Source: Aquiflexum sp. TKW24L
GTDB lineage: Bacteria; Bacteroidota; Bacteroidia; Cytophagales; Cyclobacteriaceae
Reading direction: 5' to 3'
Assembly: GCF_023502205.1 (NCBI RefSeq)
Contig: NZ_JAMFLG010000039.1
Span: forward strand, 1 to 40,703
DNA length: 40,703 nt
Made by a program: the position numbers and the translations under genes. The notes beneath the pieces were generated by a model, which did not search any database, was not told where the DNA came from, and saw only the letters and a program-made list of their open reading frames with translations. Positions 8,667 to 17,816 of the stretch are shown here, one piece after another (the first letter of the stretch is position 1; each line of letters opens with the position of its first letter).

Positions 8667-9596
8667 ATGGAATATTACAATAAGGTAATCGAATCTGTCG
8701 GGGTTAGATTTCTGAAGGGAAACAATTTTAAAATTGAAAAACCCGTTACAGTTGTTGATTATACTGATACTGAAAATACCGTTTTTTTACTTCATCAGGG
8801 CTCTCTCAAATTTTCTGAGGAAACGGAGTTGGTAAATGAAGGAGAGATCTTTTTTGTACCCGCTGGTAGGAAGACGAGTATTTCCTTTGGGCAACAAGGG
8901 AAAAAAACAGAAACAAACAATGAAGGATTTGTTGATAATAAAAGAAAATACCTTCAGACTATCTCTTTTAAGGAAATCAAAAGTGTAGAAGAAGATTGTG
9001 TTACGATCCTGAATTTTGAAGCCAAAGTTTTTGATGTCGTAAACTTCTTTCACTCTTTGGGGATTCCACCGTTTGTCATTAGGTTCAATGACAGAGTAGC
9101 AACGATCGTGGAAGATATCATTAAAGAATCTGAGCAAAATACTCCCGGCAAAGAAAGGGTGATCAAATTATATACAGAACTTCTTGTAATTGAAATAGTT
9201 CGTCACGTTCTCAAAAATAGGTTGTTTGTGGAAGAACTTTCAACGAACAGTACTTATTTCAAAGATCCTAGACTGATTGATTTGTTCAATTATATCAAAA
9301 AGAATATTGGAGGTGACCTTTCTAATAAGGTTTTGGCAAAAGTAGCCAATGTGTCAGAGGATTATGTGGGCCAATATTTCAAGATGTTGACAAGTATCAA
9401 TCCACAGGATTATATTGAATACCAAAGAATGGAAGCAGCAGTAGAACTGTTGAGAACGTCCAAAAAGAGTATCCGGGATATCGGCAAAGACGTGGGCTAT
9501 AAAGATACAGCCTATTTTTGTAGAAGATTTAAGATGATGTATGGCTTGCCTGCCGGAAAAATGAGAAGAAGAGAATCATTAATCAACGTACAATAA
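8667..9596 (+). CDS. AraC-family transcriptional regulator
   Basis: A 309-aa regulator. The C-terminal 100 residues form the two-helix AraC/HTH_18 DNA-binding domain (LAKVANVSEDYVGQYFKML, then IGKDVGYKDTAYFCRRFKMM). The N-terminal part is cupin-like (EGEIFFVPAGRKTSI around residues 60-75) and presumably binds a ligand. I chose the ATG at 8667; an in-frame TTG at 8613 adds 18 residues with no family support. TATCAC at 8606-8611 and GTGATA at 8629-8634 form an inverted repeat just upstream and could be its own operator. Its effector and targets are unknown. Confidence 0.85.
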   Translation: MEYYNKVIESVGVRFLKGNNFKIEKPVTVVDYTDTENTVFLLHQGSLKFSEETELVNEGEIFFVPAGRKTSISFGQQGKKTETNNEGFVDNKRKYLQTISFKEIKSVEEDCVTILNFEAKVFDVVNFFHSLGIPPFVIRFNDRVATIVEDIIKESEQNTPGKERVIKLYTELLVIEIVRHVLKNRLFVEELSTNSTYFKDPRLIDLFNYIKKNIGGDLSNKVLAKVANVSEDYVGQYFKMLTSINPQDYIEYQRMEAAVELLRTSKKSIRDIGKDVGYKDTAYFCRRFKMMYGLPAGKMRRRESLINVQ

Positions 9597-9613
9597 ACCC
9601 AATCAAATTAACC

Positions 9614-9651
9614 AAAAAACCGTCCCATGCTGAGCAGGAGGACGGTTTTTT
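9614..9651. terminator. Shared terminator between the convergent AraC and TonB-receptor genes
   Basis: AAAAAACCGTCC (9614-9625) pairs with GGACGGTTTTTT (9640-9651) around a 14-nt loop. A and T tracts on both sides let it work in both directions for two convergent genes. Confidence 0.85.
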
Positions 9652-9669
9652 CATTTTTACAGTTTTATC

Positions 9670-12075
9670 TTAGAATTCCACGATGATCCCAATAGTTGGG
9701 AGAATTGTCCCTGCAGTATTATTAATAAATTTCATTTGGTATCGACTCGGGTCATTCGGGTCAATTTTGATGCTGCCATCTGATTCCCTTACTGGAATCA
9801 AAACCGGAGGTTGTTCTGCCTTGAAATTAAACGCGTTTTGGATGTCAAAATACCAGTTCAAATTCCATTTGTTGAAGAAATAGCGTTTGTCAATCCTGAA
9901 ATCAAGTTGATTGAATGCTGCCAATCTTTGGTTATTGATCTGGTTGAAATCCAAAACCGCTCGGCCCGTCAGGTCCCAAACCTCTCTCAAAGAGGAAGTT
10001 TCCACATCTACCGGGGTAAACGGTAATCCTCCCAAATACCTCCATCTCGCTCCGATTTCCCAGTTTTTCTTAAACCTTCTTCCTGCAGTCAAACTCACAA
10101 TTACCCTGTTGTCCCATGCCGAAGGAATAAAACCTTCAGTGTTTGGATTGGTAAATTCACTCCTTACCAATGTGACAGCTGCAATTCCATAGAAATTATT
10201 GAACAGTCTTTGCTGAGCCAAGAACTCTAATCCATAAGCGCGGCCATCTGAATTGGATGCGACCGGTTCGTTTCCTATGACTCCAAAGTCCGCTCCAAGA
10301 TTTGCAAGTGAGATGCCGTTTCTGATCGAAGATGGATAATTTGCATAGAGTTTATAAAACCCTTCGACACTGAATCTCCGGCTTTTCTCAGGAATCACTT
10401 TTTCAATTCCTGTAATAAAATGCGTAGACCTGATAAATCTGATGTTGTTGAGCTGGTTTTCAAGTTCACCATCACTGTTTCTATATCCTAAAGCAGTATA
10501 AGGTGGTCGTTGGTAGTAGACCCCAACATTGGCAGTCCAAAAGAGTTGCGGTTTGATCTGATAAGAGATGGATGCCCTAGGGCTTAACTGGTTGAGAGGA
10601 TTTTGTGCGGTTTTTCCAAACGTACCTCCATCCATTCTCAGCCCTCCTGTCAAAAGAAGCCGCTCATTGTTAAAATATTTACTTGCGGAAACAAAACCTC
10701 CATAGCTATTAAAAAATGCTTCTGCTTCAATACTTATTACTTCACCTTCGGTAGCAAGTGTTGACCTGTCAAATTCACTGATGAAATACCTTGAATATTC
10801 ATAATTCAAACCATATTTAAGGTTAAAACCTTTGGTGAATATTGAATTTTCTGCCCTGAATTTATTCTCACTTTCTTGGGAGGTATAGTCGAAAATCAAG
10901 TTTTCGGGATTGCTATTATCATTTTGGGCATATTTGAATGACCTGTTGTTGAGCATATTCCTGCTCAAAATGAAAGTCCAGAATCCATTTTCTCTGAATC
11001 TTTTCAATTTCAAACCCGTGGCGTAATTCCATTGAGTCGAAACCGGGAGATTTTCTAAAGTATAAAGCCTTTCCTCTCTTTCTTCCGGAGTTTCATCTTC
11101 AGGAACATCAAAGTTCAGTGCAAAATCATCTATTGCACCTACGCCAATAAAAGTCAATTCAGTTTTGGCGTTGAGTTTGGTGGTGGTTTTCAGCTGAAAA
11201 TCATTGAAAGTTGGCAAAAATGGTAATTGAAGTTGTCTAAATAGAAACTGTAGGTATGACCTTCTCGCTGAAAGAATATAAGTAGTTTTTTCGCCTATGG
11301 GACCTTCATTGGATAGTGTCAGTTCACTCGCCCCTAAAGTCATCTGTGTAAACATTTTGTCTTTTCTTCCTTCCTTCAATTGGAACTCAAAGAAAGAACT
11401 CAATGAGTTCATCCTGTCAGCAGGAAACCCGCCTGTGATGACATCCACATTTTTGATCAGGTTTACATTGAGGATTCCTACCGGACCACCCGAAGACCCT
11501 TGGGTAGAAAAGTGGTTGATAACAGGGACTTCGATTTCATCGATGAAGAATTTATTTTCATTGGGTGCACCACCACGGATAATGATGTCGTTTCTGAAAC
11601 TTGCCGTGCTTGCCACACCAGGAAGTGATTGGATGACACGGCTGATATCCCTATTTCCGCCCGGATAGCGCTCGATTTCATTGGTATTGAGTCTTCTGAC
11701 AGAGATAGGTGTCTCTTCTGACCTACTGAATTCGGCATCAACTGTCACTTCGGTAAGTTCAGAAGCCTCTTCTCTTAGGTCAAAATCAAGCCTTACAGCC
11801 CTTGCCAAAGTCACTTGGATCTCAAAAAAAGTCTTTGCCCTGAAACCTATAAAACTCGCCCTGATATTGTAAAGTCCTGCAGGAAGTGCTGACAATATAT
11901 AATTGCCATTTTCATCTGTCACAGTTCCAAAGTCAGTACCCAAAACGACCACATTAGCGAAGGGAATTCCCTCGTTGTTTACGGGATTGAAAACCCTGCC
12001 CCGAACTTCCCCACCTTGGGCGAAAGAACTTAAAATTGTAAATGAAAGTAAGATGAGTGTAAAGAATATTCTCAT
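9670..12075 (-). CDS. TonB-dependent outer-membrane receptor with carboxypeptidase-regulatory-like domain
   Basis: An 801-aa outer-membrane transporter: signal peptide (ending about SSFAQ), a carboxypeptidase-regulatory-like beta-sandwich (about 22-105: GRVFNPVNNEGIPFANVVV), a plug domain (about 120-240, including IIIRGGAPNENKFFIDEIEVP) and a long beta-barrel ending IIVEF with the expected terminal aromatic residue. It belongs to the Bacteroidota receptors without a SusD partner. The substrate (metal chelate, cofactor or peptide) cannot be told from sequence. There is no cobalamin riboswitch in the roughly 90-nt leader, which holds only a small CTGAT/ATCAG hairpin (12104-12117). It converges with the AraC gene and lies downstream of crtW on the same strand. 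Confidence 0.9.
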   Translation of the reverse strand: MRIFFTLILLSFTILSSFAQGGEVRGRVFNPVNNEGIPFANVVVLGTDFGTVTDENGNYILSALPAGLYNIRASFIGFRAKTFFEIQVTLARAVRLDFDLREEASELTEVTVDAEFSRSEETPISVRRLNTNEIERYPGGNRDISRVIQSLPGVASTASFRNDIIIRGGAPNENKFFIDEIEVPVINHFSTQGSSGGPVGILNVNLIKNVDVITGGFPADRMNSLSSFFEFQLKEGRKDKMFTQMTLGASELTLSNEGPIGEKTTYILSARRSYLQFLFRQLQLPFLPTFNDFQLKTTTKLNAKTELTFIGVGAIDDFALNFDVPEDETPEEREERLYTLENLPVSTQWNYATGLKLKRFRENGFWTFILSRNMLNNRSFKYAQNDNSNPENLIFDYTSQESENKFRAENSIFTKGFNLKYGLNYEYSRYFISEFDRSTLATEGEVISIEAEAFFNSYGGFVSASKYFNNERLLLTGGLRMDGGTFGKTAQNPLNQLSPRASISYQIKPQLFWTANVGVYYQRPPYTALGYRNSDGELENQLNNIRFIRSTHFITGIEKVIPEKSRRFSVEGFYKLYANYPSSIRNGISLANLGADFGVIGNEPVASNSDGRAYGLEFLAQQRLFNNFYGIAAVTLVRSEFTNPNTEGFIPSAWDNRVIVSLTAGRRFKKNWEIGARWRYLGGLPFTPVDVETSSLREVWDLTGRAVLDFNQINNQRLAAFNQLDFRIDKRYFFNKWNLNWYFDIQNAFNFKAEQPPVLIPVRESDGSIKIDPNDPSRYQMKFINNTAGTILPTIGIIVEF

Positions 12076-12125
12076 ATGCTGGTATTAGTTTCCAAGTACT
12101 AATCTGATTTTTATCAGGATTGTTC

Positions 12126-12154
12126 AAACAATTGATAAATATTAATCAATGTTT
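12126..12154 (-). terminator. Possible weak terminator or attenuator after crtW
   Basis: An imperfect A/T-rich inverted repeat (AAACAATTGAT at 12126-12136 and ATCAATGTTT at 12145-12154, one bulge) follows the crtW stop. It lacks a G/C core, so it may also be an operator for the receptor gene. Confidence 0.35.
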
Positions 12155-12166
12155 AGTAAGCTCCAA

Positions 12167-12868
12167 TTACATTTCTTCCTTTAGCTTCCAAAGTCTCCAC
12201 CAGGGTGTACCGGGGGAGTCATGGTGCTCATAATGGTAGCCAAAAAAGTAACATGATATGAATGCCCAAATATGATTTTTTGATTGGCTTCGGGAATGGT
12301 GTTTGTTTTCCGATTCTCCCATATGGGGCAAATAGGTTCCAAAATAAAAAAGTTGTAGTGTAGAAAGAATTGCCGGAATCATCCAAAAAACAATAAGATT
12401 TTCGGTTGGTAAAAATAACTTCAGGATGTTAAAGGTCACCGCCATAAGGAGGATTTGCCAAACTGATACGTATTGCTTTATAAAACTCAGGTACCAAATT
12501 ATAAATAAACCCGAAGGGTGATAATCAGGATCCTTGTCAGTCGCGACAAACCTGTGATGCTCATGATGTTTTGGGAAAAGTCTCCAATAAAAGTTATAAG
12601 AAAAAAGCATCGCTGCTATCCAGCCAATTGTATGGTTAAGCTTTTTGTTATCTGATACTATTCCGTGCATGGCATCATGCGAAGTGATAAACAAACCAGT
12701 ATAAAGGTGCATTTGGATCAAGATTCCTAGATATATCAAAGGGTTAGTCCAAGAAATATCCCGACTTAATAGGAATAACAATGACGCAAACCAAAATGTA
12801 ATGACTGTCAAGGCGATGATTACACCGGTTTTTCCTATGGGACTTGCTGATTTTGTTTCGTAAACCAC
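12167..12868 (-). CDS. crtW: Beta-carotene ketolase (CrtW type)
   Basis: A di-iron membrane oxygenase that puts a 4-keto group on beta-rings of carotenoids. The 233-aa protein has about four membrane segments and the CrtW histidine clusters: HDAMH (64-68), HHEHH (101-105) and the diagnostic C-terminal motif HYEHHDSPGTPWWRLW (from His212). Ordinary fatty-acid desaturases lack the PWWRL ending. Translation seems to start at GTG (12868). The gene lies 23 nt downstream of ispH on the same strand, so the two are probably cotranscribed. Confidence 0.9.
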   Translation of the reverse strand: MVYETKSASPIGKTGVIIALTVITFWFASLLFLLSRDISWTNPLIYLGILIQMHLYTGLFITSHDAMHGIVSDNKKLNHTIGWIAAMLFSYNFYWRLFPKHHEHHRFVATDKDPDYHPSGLFIIWYLSFIKQYVSVWQILLMAVTFNILKLFLPTENLIVFWMIPAILSTLQLFYFGTYLPHMGESENKHHSRSQSKNHIWAFISCYFFGYHYEHHDSPGTPWWRLWKLKEEM

Positions 12869-12891
12869 GTGGCAAATTTAGGAAAGAAAGC

Positions 12892-13737
12892 CTAAAAAGT
12901 CTCTATTCTTTCTTTTACTTGTTCCATCAACCACATCGGGGTGGAGGTAGCCCCACAAATACCGACTGTTTCACTATGTGTAAACCAACCCTTTTCAACT
13001 TGGTCAGGGTTAGATACAAAATAGGTATTGGGATTTTTTTCTTTACAGACATTGTAAAGAACTTTTCCATTGGAAGATTTGGTACCGCTAACAAATATAA
13101 TTCTGTCAAATTTCTCTGAAAATATCCTTAACTCCTTGTCTCTATTCGAGACTTGTCTGCAGATCGTATCATTGGTATTGACCTCAATGCCACTTTCTTT
13201 GAAAGTTTCATTGATTTTGTAAAAATTGTCGGTGCTTTTGGTAGTCTGACTGTATAAAGTCAGATTTTTTGGCAGCGAAGGTAAATCCAGTTCATTGATA
13301 TCTTGGAAAACAACAGCTTTGTTATTCGTTTGACCAAGAAGGCCAATCACTTCCGCATGCCCGTGCTTGCCATAGATATAAATCGTTTCGTCTTTGTCAA
13401 AGGAATTCTTAATCCTATTCTGAAGCTTGAGCACCACAGGGCAGCTTGCGTCTATTAAAGTCAAATTATTAGTAATGGCAAGTTGATAAGTTGAAGGCGG
13501 TTCGCCGTGAGCCCTGATCAGGACCTTTTCATTGGAGAGTGACTTTAATTCCTCATGATCGATGATTTTTAGGCCTTTTTTGGTCAGCCGGTTTACTTCT
13601 TCATCATTGTGTACAATGTCTCCCAAGCAATATAGATAACCTTGTTCCTCGAGGACCTCTTCGGCCATTTCAATGGCATAGACGACTCCAAAACAAAAAC
13701 CGGAATGCTGATCGATTTGTACTTTCAAATTCATCAT
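12892..13737 (-). CDS. ispH: 4-hydroxy-3-methylbut-2-enyl diphosphate reductase
   Basis: Last enzyme of the MEP pathway, reducing HMBPP to IPP and DMAPP through a 4Fe-4S cluster; cytosolic. Cluster cysteines are Cys15 (SGFCFGV), Cys99 (ASCPVV) and Cys193 (DTICRQVSNR). The catalytic His/Glu pair is in GKHGHAEVIG (His127, Glu129). At 281 aa it is a typical length. Its place between crtB and crtW suggests that precursor supply is tuned with pigment synthesis. A 102-nt gap from crtB leaves room for a separate promoter, but I find no clear one. Confidence 0.95.
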   Translation of the reverse strand: MMNLKVQIDQHSGFCFGVVYAIEMAEEVLEEQGYLYCLGDIVHNDEEVNRLTKKGLKIIDHEELKSLSNEKVLIRAHGEPPSTYQLAITNNLTLIDASCPVVLKLQNRIKNSFDKDETIYIYGKHGHAEVIGLLGQTNNKAVVFQDINELDLPSLPKNLTLYSQTTKSTDNFYKINETFKESGIEVNTNDTICRQVSNRDKELRIFSEKFDRIIFVSGTKSSNGKVLYNVCKEKNPNTYFVSNPDQVEKGWFTHSETVGICGATSTPMWLMEQVKERIETF

Positions 13738-13839
13738 AGGTAATTAACTTTGGACTGACAGAAATGTTTTTTAAGCTTTTAATTCTATGAACTCTAATGG
13801 AACCTTCATTTTCCCTTTTAAATTAGGTATTCTTCAAAA

Positions 13840-14682
13840 TTAATTAAAACCAAGTTTGCTCTCGAAATAAGTGCCTAGGAGCAGAGACAATTTTTTGCTG
13901 TTTGGAATTCTGACCCTTTGGAGTGTAATGGTTTCCGGAGGTAAGCTTTTGATTTTGTCAAACAGTTTTTGATAGTAGAGGTAAGCCACTTTAACTCCCA
14001 TTTTAGCCCCTGACGGCAATCTTCGGATTCCAACCAAAGCTTCGTCAAAATCTTTCTGAATATCTTCTTCGATAAGCTGTTTGGTAGATTTATCAAATGA
14101 GTTAAAATCTACTCCGGGAAAATAAACCCTGCCTCTTTCTTCGAAATCACTTTTTATATCTCTGAGAAAATTTACCTTTTGAAATGCAGCTCCAAGTTTA
14201 CAAGCAGGTGACCTGAGGCTTTCATACTCTGCATTATTTCCCTCGCAGAAGACCTTCAGGCACATCAATCCCACTACTTCTGCTGACCCGTAAATATATT
14301 CATGATATCTGGAGTCATTGTATGTTTTAAAATCAAGATCCATTTCCATGCTTTTTAGAAAAGCCTCAATAAGATCTTTGTCGATATTATATTGATTAAC
14401 TATCAGCTGAAATGCATGGAGAACAGGATTCAAGCTTATTTTTTCATCGATTGCTTCATATGCATCACTTTTGAATCTTGCAAGCAGCGCCTTTTTATCT
14501 TTATCATGAAATGTATCCACTATTTCATCAGCATACCTGACAAAACCGTAGATGGCATAAATTGGCAAATGGAATTTTTTGTCCAATGTTTTTATGCCCA
14601 TGGTAAAGCTCGTGCTGTACCGCTGCGTGATCAATTTACTGCATTCGAAAGTGGTCTTGTCAAAAAGGCTCCTTGCATTCAT
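13840..14682 (-). CDS. crtB: Phytoene synthase
   Basis: Joins two geranylgeranyl diphosphates head to head into phytoene. The 280-aa protein shows both aspartate-rich motifs of squalene/phytoene synthases: DEIVD (52-56) and NFLRDIKSDF (Asp175 and Asp179). It starts 24 nt after crtI, the usual crtI-crtB order. The GGPP synthase that feeds it is not in this window. Confidence 0.95.
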   Translation of the reverse strand: MNARSLFDKTTFECSKLITQRYSTSFTMGIKTLDKKFHLPIYAIYGFVRYADEIVDTFHDKDKKALLARFKSDAYEAIDEKISLNPVLHAFQLIVNQYNIDKDLIEAFLKSMEMDLDFKTYNDSRYHEYIYGSAEVVGLMCLKVFCEGNNAEYESLRSPACKLGAAFQKVNFLRDIKSDFEERGRVYFPGVDFNSFDKSTKQLIEEDIQKDFDEALVGIRRLPSGAKMGVKVAYLYYQKLFDKIKSLPPETITLQRVRIPNSKKLSLLLGTYFESKLGFN

Positions 14683-14706
14683 ACCTTCAATATACCAATT
14701 AATTTA

Positions 14707-16191
14707 CTAATTGTTTTCCTTGATTACTTCTTTAGCGACAACATGACCAGAGATCAGACTTGGAGGAACTCCAGGTCCCGGCACGGTAAGCTGACCTGTA
14801 TAATACATGTTTTTGATTTTTTTGTTTTTGAGGGAGGGTTTCAATATGGCTGTCTGCAATAGGGTGTTGGCCAATCCATAGGCATTTCCCTTGAAAGCAT
14901 GGTAATCGGCCTTGAAGTCACTGTGGGCATAGGAGCGTTTGTAAATCACATGGCTTCTAATTTCTTGGCCGGTAAGTTTTTCCAGTCTGTCCATCACCAT
15001 ATGGTAATATTTTTCCCGGATTTCTTCTCCATCCTCCAAATCAGGGGCAAGCGGAATGAGAATAACTAGATTTTCCTGTCCTTCAGGTGCCACGGTTGGG
15101 TCTGTTTTGGAGGCAGCAGAAAGATAGAATAATGGCTTTTCCGGCCATCTTGGATTGGTATAAATGGCATCCGCATGTGGTCCCATAGGCTCGTCAAAAA
15201 AGAGACAATGATGGGTAATGTTATCGATTTTTTTATCAACACCTAAATAAAATAGCAAGCTTGAAGGTGCCATCACTCGTTTGTCCCAATAGGACTCGTT
15301 GTAATTTCTATATTCAGGAGCCAGTAAAACACTCTCCACGTGGTGATAATCTGCTCCTGCCACTAAGATGTCCATTTGGATTTTTTCACCGTTTTTCAAA
15401 ACCACATTGCGGGCTATGCCATTGGTGACATTGACATGGTCTACCTCAGCGCCCAACTGGAACTTTACTCCTTTTTCTTCTGCCAAATTGATCATACCCT
15501 CCACGATTTTGAACATGCCTCCCATAGGATACCAAGTGCCCAAAGCAATGTCTGCATAATTCATCAAGCTGTAAAGTGCGGGAATATTGTCCGCAGTTCC
15601 TCCCAAAAAGAGAACTGGAAATTCCATCAATCTGATGATTTTTTCATGTTTGAAAAATTTCCTGACATGTTTGGACATAGACTGGAATACGTCCATCCTG
15701 ACGACGTCGATAAGTAATTTTGGACTGGTGAATTCCGTCAAAGACCGGCTTGGCTTATAGACCAAATCCTCTATCCCTACTTTGTACTTGTAGGCTGCCT
15801 GCTTCAGGAATTCATCTATTTTCGGACCTACACCCGGTTCCAATGACTCTAATAAGTCTTTGAATTCATTTAGGTTGGCAGGGATTTCCATGAAATCATT
15901 TTCACCGAACACTACTGTGTAAGAAGGGCTAAGTCGCTCCAGATGGTAATAATCGGAGACTTTTTTTCCAAAAAACCCGAAATAAGATTCAAATACATCC
16001 GGCATCCAATACCAACTGGGACCCATATCAAAAACAAAACCCTCGGATTCGAACTTTCTCGCTCTTCCCCCGGGGGTATCATTTTTTTCTAAAACTGTTA
16101 CTTGGTATCCGGCTTGTGCCAGATGTGTGGCTGCTGAAAGTCCGGCAAAGCCCGACCCAATCACAACCACATTTTTCTTGCTAATTGACAT
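14707..16191 (-). CDS. crtI: Phytoene desaturase (CrtI type)
   Basis: FAD-dependent desaturase converting phytoene to lycopene or a related acyclic carotene at the membrane. The 494-aa protein opens with a dinucleotide-binding fold (VVIGSGFAGLSAATHL, then VLEKNDTPGGRAR, residues about 9-45) and ends with the CrtI signature GQLTVPGPGVPPSLISG. Its ATG shares one base with the stop of the sigma-factor gene (TAATG), so the two are translationally coupled. It could instead act on hydroxylated carotenes (CrtD type), but pairing with crtB favours CrtI. Confidence 0.93.
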   Translation of the reverse strand: MSISKKNVVVIGSGFAGLSAATHLAQAGYQVTVLEKNDTPGGRARKFESEGFVFDMGPSWYWMPDVFESYFGFFGKKVSDYYHLERLSPSYTVVFGENDFMEIPANLNEFKDLLESLEPGVGPKIDEFLKQAAYKYKVGIEDLVYKPSRSLTEFTSPKLLIDVVRMDVFQSMSKHVRKFFKHEKIIRLMEFPVLFLGGTADNIPALYSLMNYADIALGTWYPMGGMFKIVEGMINLAEEKGVKFQLGAEVDHVNVTNGIARNVVLKNGEKIQMDILVAGADYHHVESVLLAPEYRNYNESYWDKRVMAPSSLLFYLGVDKKIDNITHHCLFFDEPMGPHADAIYTNPRWPEKPLFYLSAASKTDPTVAPEGQENLVILIPLAPDLEDGEEIREKYYHMVMDRLEKLTGQEIRSHVIYKRSYAHSDFKADYHAFKGNAYGLANTLLQTAILKPSLKNKKIKNMYYTGQLTVPGPGVPPSLISGHVVAKEVIKENN

Positions 16192-16703
16192 TAATTTCTA
16201 TGTTTGTACATATGCAAGTCGTCTTTTAAAAGTTTTCTTGCGATATGTATTCTATTTTTTACAGTTCCGATCGGAATTTCTAATTTATCGGCTATTTCAT
16301 GGTATTTAAAACCTCTGAAGTGCATCATAAAAGGGATTTTATACACATCTTCGAGATTATCAATGGCCAATTGGATGTCATTCATTGCAAAATCCCCATA
16401 AGCACCATTTTCTACCAAGACATCCCCGGAATTAAGATAGTGTAAATTATCCGTGGTATCAACAAAAGTGCCCCTTCTTATCATCCTTTGGTAATTGGTG
16501 ATAAAGGTATTCTTCATAATCGTATAAAGCCATGCCTTCAGGTTAGTACCTTCGGTAAATTTATCTCTATTTGTAAAAGCTTTGACCATAGTGTCCTGCA
16601 GAAGATCATTGGCATCATCTGTGTCTCGGGTCAACTTTAGTGCAAAAGGCTTCAAAGAACTTGAAAGCTTCTGTAGCGAGTAACTGAATTCTAGAGTTGT
16701 CAT
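16191..16703 (-). CDS. ECF-type RNA polymerase sigma factor of the carotenoid operon
   Basis: A 170-aa sigma-70-family factor with region 2 (DANDLLQDTMVKAFTNRDKF, then LKAWLYTIMKNTFI) and region 4 (GFKYHEIADKLEIPIGTVKNRIHIARKLL). No anti-sigma gene is adjacent. I start it at the ATG ending at 16703; an upstream in-frame TTG at 16727 lies inside the likely -7 promoter box. It is the first gene of a unit with crtI and crtB, overlapping crtI by one base. By family analogy it should activate pigment or photo-oxidative stress genes; its own targets are unknown. Confidence 0.9.
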   Translation of the reverse strand: MTTLEFSYSLQKLSSSLKPFALKLTRDTDDANDLLQDTMVKAFTNRDKFTEGTNLKAWLYTIMKNTFITNYQRMIRRGTFVDTTDNLHYLNSGDVLVENGAYGDFAMNDIQLAIDNLEDVYKIPFMMHFRGFKYHEIADKLEIPIGTVKNRIHIARKLLKDDLHMYKHRN

Positions 16704-16724
16704 GGCTTTTTGATTTTGTTTAAT

Positions 16725-16755
16725 CAAAGGTAATAATTATTAAACAAACCGCAAG
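16725..16755 (-). promoter_or_regulatory. Promoter of the sigma-crtI-crtB unit
   Basis: On the minus strand CTTG (16755-16752), a 19-nt spacer and TACCTTTG (16732-16725) match the Bacteroidota housekeeping consensus in all but one base. Transcription would begin near 16718, about 15 nt before the ATG. Confidence 0.55.
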
Positions 16756-16791
16756 TGTTTTGTCTAATATATTTTAAAAAAGGTTAAACAA
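16740..16791. promoter_or_regulatory. Cluster of three TTGTYTAA boxes, candidate CarH-type operator
   Basis: TTGTTTAA occurs on the minus strand at 16747-16740 and 16791-16784, and TTGTCTAA on the plus strand at 16760-16767. The first lies within the promoter spacer and the second just upstream of the -33 element, positions where a bound repressor would block RNA polymerase. The two same-strand copies are 44 bp apart. The gene immediately upstream encodes the CarH-like regulator. Binding is inference. Confidence 0.45.
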
Positions 16792-16913
16792 AAAAATTAT
16801 TGAAGCTTTACGACTACTGGTAATTCTGATTATTGGCATTATTTATATTTAGAAGAAAAAAAATAGGGTCGAATGGTCATCCTCCCCTTTACGCAGTTAT
16901 TGTTATCTATCAA

Positions 16914-17810
16914 CTATTTTTCTAGAGCCATTTGGTCCATTTCTTCGATATATTCCTTCATTTGCTTGATATAATGCATTGCGCGTACATTTTTGGGAAA
17001 ATCAAGATCTTGACCTACGATTTGGTAACCGGATAAAATGATCTCCGATTTTTGGAATCTTTCTGAAATGCTGAAAATATAATTTTGAATCTGTTCGCTA
17101 CTCGGAGAGGTGGTAATGACTGTCATTAAATATTCAGGCTCGTGCAACCGATAAACGAGCTGAAGGTCCTCATCAGGAGTATTTTGTCCAAGATAAACCA
17201 CCTTATGACCTTTCAACTTGATCAGGTATGCTGCAAAAAGCAGTGATATTTCATGTAGTTCCCCTTCCGGCAGGTAAAGCAAAAACTTCTTTCCCCCTCC
17301 CTTGTAAATCTGTCCGTCGATGGCAACGATTAATTTTTGTCTGATCAGATTACTCATAAAATGTTCCTGGGCAGGATTGATTGCGCCAGTTTGCCACAAA
17401 ACTCCGATTTTTGACATGAAAGGATAAATGATGTTGAGCATGGTTTGCTCAAAACCAATCTTAAGAATATTGGCCGAAAGTACCTTTTCAAATCTTTCTT
17501 CATCCATCTCGATCATACAAATCGTCAATGCATGGATCTGATCATCATGGGTGAGCGTTTTTTCAGTCAGCCTGACTACTTCCTCCCTCATTTCAGACTC
17601 CGTCATGTTTGCAATTTTGCTGATTTTGAATCCATTGTCGTTCAATAACGCTACATTCAAAATCAGTTTGAGGCTTGCATCATCATAAAATCTGATGTTG
17701 GTGTCCGTACGCATCGGTTGAAGCAGGTTGTATCGTTGTTCCCAAATTCGGAGTGTATGGGCTTTGATCCCCGACAATTGTTCCAGATCTTTGATTGAAT
17801 AAGTACTCAC
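16914..17810 (-). CDS. MerR-family regulator with CarH/LitR-like cobalamin-binding domain
   Basis: A 298-aa regulator: N-terminal MerR winged helix (YSIKDLEQLSGIKAHTLRIW, residues 4-23), a four-helix segment with the W-x9-EH motif (Trp139, Glu149-His150) and a Rossmann B12-binding domain with GELHE (Glu184, His186) and GHKVVYLGQNTP. In CarH, the Trp and His caps and this second His coordinate or cover adenosylcobalamin, and light breaks the DNA-bound tetramer. All those residues are here; the family ExHxxG reads ELHEIS, a Gly-to-Ser change. It starts at GTG 6 nt after the crtZ stop, so it is probably cotranscribed with crtZ. A light-released repressor of the crt genes is the likely role. Confidence 0.88.
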   Translation of the reverse strand: MSTYSIKDLEQLSGIKAHTLRIWEQRYNLLQPMRTDTNIRFYDDASLKLILNVALLNDNGFKISKIANMTESEMREEVVRLTEKTLTHDDQIHALTICMIEMDEERFEKVLSANILKIGFEQTMLNIIYPFMSKIGVLWQTGAINPAQEHFMSNLIRQKLIVAIDGQIYKGGGKKFLLYLPEGELHEISLLFAAYLIKLKGHKVVYLGQNTPDEDLQLVYRLHEPEYLMTVITTSPSSEQIQNYIFSISERFQKSEIILSGYQIVGQDLDFPKNVRAMHYIKQMKEYIEEMDQMALEK

Positions 17811-17816
17811 AGTAGG

